Of a stretch of 54,731 nt of DNA, positions 48,276 to 54,731 are shown piece by piece (positions within the stretch are counted from its first letter, which is position 1; the number at the start of each line of letters is the position of its first letter). The position numbers were made by a program, and so were the translations under genes. Under the pieces are notes generated by a model. The model ran no database searches. It worked only from the letters and a program-made list of their open reading frames with translations, and was not told the origin of the DNA. Source of the stretch: Methanobrevibacter sp. GTDB lineage: Archaea > Methanobacteriota > Methanobacteria > Methanobacteriales > Methanobacteriaceae. The stretch spans positions 1-54,731 of the forward strand of contig NZ_JAFRSC010000011.1 in the NCBI RefSeq assembly GCF_017427765.1, written 5' to 3'.

Positions 48276-49745
48276 ATGTCTTTTTTAAGTAAAATTTTTA
48301 ATAGAGGTCCTAAACCTATTATTGCTCATTCTAAGGAGGGTAATTTAGGTTCTTTAACTGCACAGCAAGCGGGTCCTGCAAGTCCTGGTGCTGTTAAAAA
48401 ACCGGACGTTTTTTATGTTACTGCTTCTGTTGAGTTGGGAAATACTACTACCAAATGTATTGTCATGGCGACAAATTTGAATACTAGTGAATCTTATTTG
48501 CTTAATAAAACTGTTAAAATGACAAGGGACATTAGGCCACCTAAACCAACTGAAGATGTATTTGGTAAAACAGTTTGGGGAATTGAGCTTTCAAAAGAAG
48601 CTGTTACTGAACTCATTAGAGACACTGTTTTGGAATCTCTTAGAAAGTGTAATGTTGATAAGGATAAGGATTTGGACTTTGTTGTAAGGTCAACTGGGGT
48701 AACTGCAGGTTTTGCAACTGCTGAAGAGGCAGGTCAACTAATTATTGCACTTGCAGATGGTTGTCTTGAAGCAGATATTCCTCCACGTAAAATGTCTCCT
48801 GCAATGAGTGTATCACAACTTCCTGAGAAATTACACAAGCACACTCTTTTAGAAAACATCATGTTTGACGGTGCTGTTGTAAGTGTAGTTCCTCCTGAAG
48901 GTAAGGAAACTGTTGCAAATGAGATGGAGGGGGAACTTGTAACTGCTGGAATTAAATTAGGTGCTAAATGGACTGAAGTGGATTATAGAAATCCTTGTGT
49001 TTCACTGGATTTCGGTTCAACATTGGCTGGTCGTATAGTTAATGATAATGAACCTTATGCAAACACTGTTGGAAACTTTTTAGGTCTTGCAGGTGTTGTA
49101 AGTGACTCTTTAGCTAGAGGTTCAGGTTTGATTGATAAGAAAAACGGTGCTGCTTTAGATATTTATTCTGATAAGGCAATGAAAAAAGCGGACCACAAGC
49201 AGGCTGAAGCCAATGCTCTTGAAGCTCATAAATTAATTAATATTACTAAAGTTCCTATGGATGTTGAAAGATTCGGTACTGTTCCTGTAAATCCTGAAGC
49301 AGCTCAAAATGCCGGAACAACCTTGATTGGTTGTGATGTTGGATTTAATGGTGATAAATTACCTGAACTGATGGAAGTGGGTGCACAATTCTATAGTGAC
49401 TATGGTCTTCCTACATTGCTTTCAACTCTTGATTATGTAAGTACAAATATCGTTACAAGATGTTTGGATGTTGCGTTTAAGGAAAATGTTATCGTTCCAG
49501 GTTCCGCTTTAGGAATTACTGGTAGGGCAGGTATTACTGGAAGAAAACCACAACTTATTTTAGAGGCGGTTCAGGATAAGTTTGAAAATATCGTATTTGT
49601 AGAAGACGGTCTTGCATTAGGTTCTGCTATTATGGCTCGTTGTATGAATTCAATGGGTACTCCTAAAGTTCCTATTGGAGGTAAACAAGGAGGAAGATGC
49701 ATCCTTAAAGACCGTATGAAAATGGCTGGCGGAAAATTCGCTTAA
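48276..49745 (+). CDS. mmp14: Methanogenesis marker protein 14
   Basis: A 489-residue soluble protein of a methanogen-specific family, recognised by SVELGNTTTKCIVMATNLNT (an actin/Hsp70-like phosphate loop), RDIRPPKPTEDVFGKTVWGIEL and VSLDFGSTLAGRIVNDNEPYANTVGNF. The two phosphate-binding-type loops suggest an ATPase fold like those of ReA-type activases that reactivate corrinoid proteins. This fits its place right after mtr, but the role is not proven. It has its own promoter space (140 bases) after the mtr terminator. Confidence 0.85.
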   Translation: MSFLSKIFNRGPKPIIAHSKEGNLGSLTAQQAGPASPGAVKKPDVFYVTASVELGNTTTKCIVMATNLNTSESYLLNKTVKMTRDIRPPKPTEDVFGKTVWGIELSKEAVTELIRDTVLESLRKCNVDKDKDLDFVVRSTGVTAGFATAEEAGQLIIALADGCLEADIPPRKMSPAMSVSQLPEKLHKHTLLENIMFDGAVVSVVPPEGKETVANEMEGELVTAGIKLGAKWTEVDYRNPCVSLDFGSTLAGRIVNDNEPYANTVGNFLGLAGVVSDSLARGSGLIDKKNGAALDIYSDKAMKKADHKQAEANALEAHKLINITKVPMDVERFGTVPVNPEAAQNAGTTLIGCDVGFNGDKLPELMEVGAQFYSDYGLPTLLSTLDYVSTNIVTRCLDVAFKENVIVPGSALGITGRAGITGRKPQLILEAVQDKFENIVFVEDGLALGSAIMARCMNSMGTPKVPIGGKQGGRCILKDRMKMAGGKFA

Positions 49746-49763
49746 TTAATTATGGAGTTATCC

Positions 49764-50372
49764 ATGATTTATGCAATTTTGATGGCTGGAGGTATGGGAA
49801 CTCGTCTTGAAGTTCCCTGCGAAAAACCTCTTTTCAAATTATGTGATAAACCTTTAATTAAATACGTAATTGACAATCTAAATGAATCCAAATTAATCGA
49901 TAAAATTGTTATCGCTGTTAGCCATCACACTAGTGAAACTACAAAATATTTGAATTCACTAAATCAGGATTTTGAAATATTGGATACATCAGGAGATGAT
50001 TATCTCACTGACTTATCTTTTATTTTGGATTTCTTTGAAAAAAAATCCAGTGAAGATACCTTACTTTTTATTAATGCAGATTTACCGTTTATTTCAACTG
50101 AAACTATTGATTATGTTTTGGAGTACTATTCCAAATCAGATAAAGATGCATTATCTACTTTAGTTCCGGTTGAAATCTTTAAGGATTTAGGTTTAAATTA
50201 CTCTTATGAGTTTAACGGTTATGTTCCTTCAGGGTTAAATGTTTTAAGAAGCATTAATATTGTGCAGGATGAAGATCAGTTAATTATTCCTAAAAGAGAA
50301 TTGGCATTAAATATTAATACACTTTTAGATAGTCAGGTTGCGGAAAAATTATACAAAGAATATTATATTTAA
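49764..50372 (+). CDS. cobY: GTP:adenosylcobinamide-phosphate guanylyltransferase
   Basis: Archaeal enzyme that activates adenosylcobinamide phosphate with GTP during cobamide synthesis. The 202 residues have the nucleotidyltransferase motif AILMAGGMGTRLEVPCEKPL at the N-terminus, VSHHTSETTKYL, and the metal-binding block LLFINADLPFIS. An ATG at 49752 is also in frame, but it overlaps the ribosome binding site GGAG (49754-49757), so ATG 49764 is chosen. It follows mmp14 by 18 bases. The product is needed for the cobamide in MtrA. Confidence 0.9.
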   Translation: MIYAILMAGGMGTRLEVPCEKPLFKLCDKPLIKYVIDNLNESKLIDKIVIAVSHHTSETTKYLNSLNQDFEILDTSGDDYLTDLSFILDFFEKKSSEDTLLFINADLPFISTETIDYVLEYYSKSDKDALSTLVPVEIFKDLGLNYSYEFNGYVPSGLNVLRSINIVQDEDQLIIPKRELALNINTLLDSQVAEKLYKEYYI

Positions 50373-50427
50373 ATATAATGAAATTAAATATTTATATAAC
50401 TAGATTTAATATTTATTAGGTGATTAA

Positions 50428-50697
50428 ATGGAAAATAAACAACCAATTCCAAAAAGAGAAGAAAAATTATGGAGTGAAATTAAAAATTATCAAGTAGCTA
50501 CCAACAATGCACGTATCCTCGGTGTATTGGATGAGCTAATTATCAATGAAAAAACTGGTAAAATTGTGGATATTGCTATTAGGGTTGAAAGTGACCGTAA
50601 TATCCATGTAAAAGGTGCTAAAAGAAATGGTGACTTGTTATTAGTTCCTTTTGCTAAAGTTGAAAAAGTCGGCGAATTCATTATTGTAACTGAATAA
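50428..50697 (+). CDS. PRC-barrel domain protein
   Basis: An 89-residue protein consisting of one PRC-barrel (GVLDELIINEKTGKIVDIAIRVE ... LLVPFAKVEKVGEFIIVTE), a small beta-barrel found in photosynthetic reaction centre H subunits, RimM and many archaeal small proteins. In methanogens the partner is unknown. The start has AGGTGA just upstream. It stands alone, with own promoter space on both sides. Confidence 0.88.
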   Translation: MENKQPIPKREEKLWSEIKNYQVATNNARILGVLDELIINEKTGKIVDIAIRVESDRNIHVKGAKRNGDLLLVPFAKVEKVGEFIIVTE

Positions 50698-50840
50698 TTT
50701 CAGTTATTACTCTTTTTATTTTATTTAATTTTTTTTAAATTATTTTCATCTACCAGAACCATTGTTAACTATTTATAGTTAGTTAATTATAATTATATTA
50801 TTATAAAACAAATTCATATTTTATTTTTTAAGGTGATTAT

Positions 50841-51596
50841 ATGTTGCTTGAAATAGAAAATTTGGCGGTTGAAGTGGCCGGTAAAAAAGTTTTAAAGGAT
50901 ATCAATCTCTCTATTGCTGAAGGAGAAACTCATGTTCTTTTAGGACCTAATGGTGCAGGTAAAAGTACTTTATTTTTAACAATTTTGGGTTTTCCAAATT
51001 ATAAAATTGTTAACGGCACTATCAAATTTAAAGGTCAGGATATTACTGGGTTATCCACTGCAGAAAGAGTTAAATTAGGTATTGGAGTAAGTTTTCAAAC
51101 ACCTCCTGCAATTAGGGGAGTTTCAGTAGGAGATTTATTGAAAATCATTTCTAATCAGGATGTTAGTGATGAATTAAATCCTAGAATGCAAGAATTGGCT
51201 AGACAACTTAAATTCAGTGATGAGTTCTTAAATCGTGATGTCAATTTAGGATTTTCCGGAGGGGAAGTTAAACGTTCCGAAATTTTGCAGTTGCTTGCTC
51301 AAATGCCGGATTTCACCATGTTTGATGAACCTGATTCCGGTGTGGATATTGAAAATGTAGAATTATTAGCTTCTGAAATTGGTACTTTATTGGATAAAGA
51401 TAAACCACAACGCAGTAGAAAAAGAAGTGGACTTTTAATTACTCATTTAGGTTATATTTTAAATTTTGTTAGTGCTGATAAAGCGCATGTTTTAATTGAT
51501 GGGGTCATTTCCTGTTCTGGAAACCCGTCTGAAATTTTAGAAGATATTAGAAAAAACGGTTTTAATGGATGTGTTGAGTGTGCGCAATGTTTATGA
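50841..51596 (+). CDS. sufC: SufC: Fe-S cluster assembly ATPase
   Basis: ABC-type ATPase of the SUF system that works with SufB. Motifs: Walker A GPNGAGKST, Q-loop SFQTPPAIRG, signature LGFSGGEVKRSEILQLL, Walker B MFDEPDSGVD and H-loop ITHLG. The C-terminus ends with the Cys-rich CVECAQCL (three Cys in CxxCxxC), which is absent in bacterial SufC. The start has AAGGTGA. The gene overlaps sufB by 32 bases if sufB starts at its first ATG. SufB and SufC alone make the minimal archaeal scaffold. Confidence 0.95.
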   Translation: MLLEIENLAVEVAGKKVLKDINLSIAEGETHVLLGPNGAGKSTLFLTILGFPNYKIVNGTIKFKGQDITGLSTAERVKLGIGVSFQTPPAIRGVSVGDLLKIISNQDVSDELNPRMQELARQLKFSDEFLNRDVNLGFSGGEVKRSEILQLLAQMPDFTMFDEPDSGVDIENVELLASEIGTLLDKDKPQRSRKRSGLLITHLGYILNFVSADKAHVLIDGVISCSGNPSEILEDIRKNGFNGCVECAQCL

Positions 51597-52815
51597 AGAT
51601 GCTGAAAGAGCAAAAGATAAAAAAGCAGCAATCGGTGCTGATGTAACTATTGAAAACTTCACTGATGAAACTGTTAATGCTTTGGACATGATTGATGATT
51701 TGAATGATTTAAATAAACAGACCAAATCAGATCTTTTAAAAGTAGGTGTTGATACTGACGAAAAAAACAGGTCAGGTTCCTTTTTACAAGTTGACCAAAG
51801 TAATATTTTTACAAATAACACTATGTCTGATTCCATTGAAGTGATGAATATTGGAATTGCATTGGAAAAATATAATTGGCTTGAAGATTACTTGTGGAAT
51901 GTTGTTAAACCTGATGCTGATAAATACACTGCTAAAACTGCTTTAAGAGAGCAAAAAGATGGTGTTAAAAGCGGTTATTTTGTAAGATCTCTTCCTAATA
52001 CCTGTGAAGTAATGCCTGTTCAGGCTTGTATGTTTATCAGTGATGAGGATATTATGCAAACTGCACACAATGTAATTATTGCTGAGGAAAACTCTGAACT
52101 TCACTTGATTACCGGTTGTGCAACTGGTGATGATGTGTCTTCTGCAATGCACGTTGGCGTATCTGAGATGTATTTAAAACCTGGTGCTAAAATAACATTC
52201 ACTATGGTTCATAATTGGGCTGAACAAGTTGAAGTGCGCCCAAGAACTGGAATCAAATTAGGTGATAACTCAACTTATATCAATAATTATATTTTAACCA
52301 GTCCTGTAAGTACTTTACAATCTTATCCTACTGCTTATTGTGATGGTAAAAACTCAAGAGCTATTTTCCAATCTATTCAGGGCGGTAAAAAAGATTCTAT
52401 CATTGATGTGGGTTCTAGAGCTTTACTTAATGCTGAAGGGGCCCGTGCTGAAGTTATTTCAAGAGCTGTTGCTCAGGATGAATCTAAAATTTATGCCCGA
52501 GGTCATTTGTCCGGAGCTGTTCCTGGTGTTAGGGGACACTTGGAATGTAGTGGATTAGTTTTATCTGATGACAGTTTAATTTATGCAGTTCCTGAACTTG
52601 AAGCTAGTTCTGCAAACTTAGAATTATCTCACGAGGCTGCTGTAGGTAAAATTGATGAAGATGAGATTAATTACCTAACTTCAAGGGGTATTTCCGAAGA
52701 AGATGCGGAATCCATGATTGTAAGAGGATTTTTAAACATGGATATTACTGGGCTTCCTGATGAATTAGCTCAACAAACTCAAAATATGATTGATATGAGT
52801 CTTGATGGAATGTAA
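51565..52815 (+). CDS. sufB: SufB/SufD-type Fe-S assembly scaffold
   Basis: Scaffold protein of the SUF system, 416 residues. The core beta-helix region includes ITGCATGDDVSSAMHVGVSEMYLKPGAKITFTMVHNW (shown in part), RSLPNTCEVMPVQACMFI, and GARAEVISRAVAQDESKIYARGHLSG. The C-terminal helical block SHEAAVGKIDEDEINYLTSRG is common to the family. The start is uncertain: ATG 51565, GTG 51571, TTG 51574 and GTG 51580 all lie in frame inside sufC, without a clear ribosome binding site. The gene ends in a hairpin with T-runs. Confidence 0.93.
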   Translation: MDVLSVRNVYEDAERAKDKKAAIGADVTIENFTDETVNALDMIDDLNDLNKQTKSDLLKVGVDTDEKNRSGSFLQVDQSNIFTNNTMSDSIEVMNIGIALEKYNWLEDYLWNVVKPDADKYTAKTALREQKDGVKSGYFVRSLPNTCEVMPVQACMFISDEDIMQTAHNVIIAEENSELHLITGCATGDDVSSAMHVGVSEMYLKPGAKITFTMVHNWAEQVEVRPRTGIKLGDNSTYINNYILTSPVSTLQSYPTAYCDGKNSRAIFQSIQGGKKDSIIDVGSRALLNAEGARAEVISRAVAQDESKIYARGHLSGAVPGVRGHLECSGLVLSDDSLIYAVPELEASSANLELSHEAAVGKIDEDEINYLTSRGISEEDAESMIVRGFLNMDITGLPDELAQQTQNMIDMSLDGM

Positions 52816-52840
52816 TTCCATCTATTTTTTCCTTTTTTTC
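52804..52840 (+). terminator. Terminator of sufCB
   Basis: A 7-bp stem (52804-52810 with 52816-52822) with a 5-base loop that contains part of the stop region, followed by several T-runs. Confidence 0.65.
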
Positions 52841-52880
52841 TTGTTTTTTTGATTTAACTTCATTCTCAAGAATTCTTGTT

Positions 52881-53135
52881 TTATAGTATATAAACCTTTT
52901 GGCTTTAGTTTCTAAGTAACCTTTATATTAATTATTAATGAAATATATTAATCAGTACATAATGTTCTGCTGAGCTAGCTCATTAAGTACATAAATTGTG
53001 ATTTTAAGGCATACCTAAACAGTATTCCTTAAAAGAAAAATTTTAAAATTTTTTAAAAAACTTTAAAATTGGATTTAGAAAGATTTAAATTTTTCTAAAG
53101 ACGGAAAAAAATATTTATAGAGGAGGAGAAACTCT
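52881..53135 (+). promoter_or_regulatory. mvh promoter and structured leader
   Basis: TATA box TTTATATT at 52922-52929 within GTAACCTTTATATTA, nearly the same 15 bases as at the mcr promoter (38004-38018). An earlier TATA-like sequence is at about 52883-52892. The start is expected near 52950, giving a leader of about 185 bases. The leader holds the 12-bp palindrome TGAGCTAGCTCA (52971-52982) flanked by direct repeats AGTACATAA (52954-52962, 52986-52994). It also has a stem-loop (53002-53013 with 53023-53034, one mismatch) and an 8-bp stem (53074-53081 with 53092-53099). GAGGAG stands before ATG 53136. Confidence 0.6.
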
Positions 53136-53561
53136 ATGGCTGATGATGTAAAAATTGTAATGTTTTGTTGCAACTGGTGTTCCTATGGAGGAGCAGACAC
53201 AGCTGGTACTGCAAGGATGCAATACCCACCGAATATTAGAGTTATTCGTGTAATGTGTTCTGGAAGAATTGATCCACAATTTGTTTTAAAAGCATTCCAA
53301 GAAGGTGCTGACGGTGTATTTGTAGCTGGATGTCACATGGGTGACTGCCACTATGATGCAGGTAACTACAAATTAGATCGTAGAATGAGATTAATTTATA
53401 AATTAGTCGAAGATATGGGAATTGGAAAAGAAAGAGTTCACCACGACTGGATTTCCGCATCCGAAGGTGAAAAATTCTCTGAATCTGTTAAAATGATGGT
53501 TAACAGAATCAAAGATTTAGGTCCAGCTCCATTAAAACAACAATTAGATGCTGAAAGATAG
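53136..53561 (+). CDS. mvhD: F420-non-reducing hydrogenase, iron-sulfur subunit D
   Basis: A 141-residue [2Fe-2S] protein that links the Mvh hydrogenase to heterodisulfide reductase in the flavin-based bifurcating complex. Markers: [39 protein letters not shown] and [15 protein letters not shown], which supply the Cys ligands. The order mvhDGA is the usual one in Methanobacteriales. The C-terminus continues into a polar helix. Confidence 0.96.
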   Translation: MADDVKIVMFCCNWCSYGGADTAGTARMQYPPNIRVIRVMCSGRIDPQFVLKAFQEGADGVFVAGCHMGDCHYDAGNYKLDRRMRLIYKLVEDMGIGKERVHHDWISASEGEKFSESVKMMVNRIKDLGPAPLKQQLDAER

Positions 53562-53576
53562 ATTGGAGGAATGAAT

Positions 53577-54503
<927 letters not shown>

Positions 54504-54504
54504 A

Positions 54505-54731
54505 ATGGTTAAACTTACTATGGAGCCTGTCACTCGTATTGAAGGACACGCTAAAATTACAGTACATCTTGACGATGCTGGAAATGTACAAGAAACAAGA
54601 TTACACGTTATGGAATTCAGAGGTTTCGAAAAATTCTTAACAGGTCGTCCTGTAGAAGAATTACCAAGATTAGTACCTCGTATTTGTGGTATTTGTGATG
54701 TACAACACCACTTAGCAGCTGCTAAAGCAGT
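54505..54731 (+). CDS. mvhA: F420-non-reducing hydrogenase large subunit, 5' part only
   Basis: Reading from ATG 54505, one base after the mvhG stop and behind GGAGGAG, the frame stays open to the window edge. It gives [18 protein letters not shown] at the start, and later [22 protein letters not shown] and RxCGxC are the N-terminal signatures of [NiFe] hydrogenase large subunits, and the CGIC pair contributes two Ni-Fe ligands. The C-terminal ligand pair is outside the window. Confidence 0.95.
   Translation, partial: MVKLTMEPVTRIEGHAKITVHLDDAGNVQETRLHVMEFRGFEKFLTGRPVEELPRLVPRICGICDVQHHLAAAKA

Overview
The window comes from a methanogenic archaeon, almost certainly Methanobrevibacter (Methanobacteriales). 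The DNA is very AT-rich. It carries the complete methyl-coenzyme M reductase operon (mcrBDCGA), the complete methyl-transferase operon (mtrEDCBAFGH) and the start of an F420-non-reducing hydrogenase operon (mvhDGA). It also has cofactor genes for coenzyme M, F420 and tetrahydromethanopterin, a family B DNA polymerase split after motif C as in Methanothermobacter, and two large secreted adhesin-like proteins of the kind typical of gut Methanobrevibacter. Genus is inference; methanogen identity is certain.

Layout. 1-1824: mobile DNA, namely the 3' end of an IS200/IS605-type tnpB with a folded right end, then a decayed ISM1-like insertion sequence with terminal inverted repeats and an 8-bp direct repeat, sitting in the T-tract of the next gene's terminator. 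1825-7737: a giant polymorphic-repeat beta-helix adhesin that seems to begin with ATT. 8114-9910: fibrillarin and Nop5. 10018-15105: a coiled-coil protein, pyrD-pyrK, an AI-2E-type transporter and PolB1. 15127-17400: a second adhesin-like protein with Ig-like repeats. 17618-34882: mostly housekeeping and cofactor genes (comC, purM, aCPSF1, proteasome beta, taw2, cofG, mptA, an Lrp regulator with a clear operator, trm1, a DegT aminotransferase, a thiamine-binding-type protein, a TtuA/Ncs6 tRNA thiolase, a Ca/Na antiporter, a CorC-type protein, a TraB-type protein, comB).

34921-54731: the methanogenesis block. An unknown 172-residue protein, Mmp7 and Mmp10 (the McrA arginine methyltransferase) precede mcrBDCGA. 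A hairpin with a T-tract separates mcr from mtrEDCBAFGH, which ends in a strong terminator. Mmp14, CobY (cobamide synthesis, relevant to MtrA), a PRC-barrel protein, SufC-SufB (Fe-S assembly) and mvhDGA follow. Together these encode the last two methane-forming steps, parts of their maturation and cofactor supply, and the hydrogenase that works with heterodisulfide reductase.

The least explained features are regulatory. The mtr leader holds two perfect stem-loops before the ribosome binding site. The mvh leader holds two further hairpins and a 12-bp palindrome. The mcr and mvh promoters share a 15-bp core. A 9-bp motif occurs three times between mmp10 and mcrB. The lrp and DegT genes have perfect inverted repeats at their promoters, and comB and its divergent neighbour share 38 bp with no room for leaders. 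I found no rRNA, tRNA, CRISPR array or prophage.
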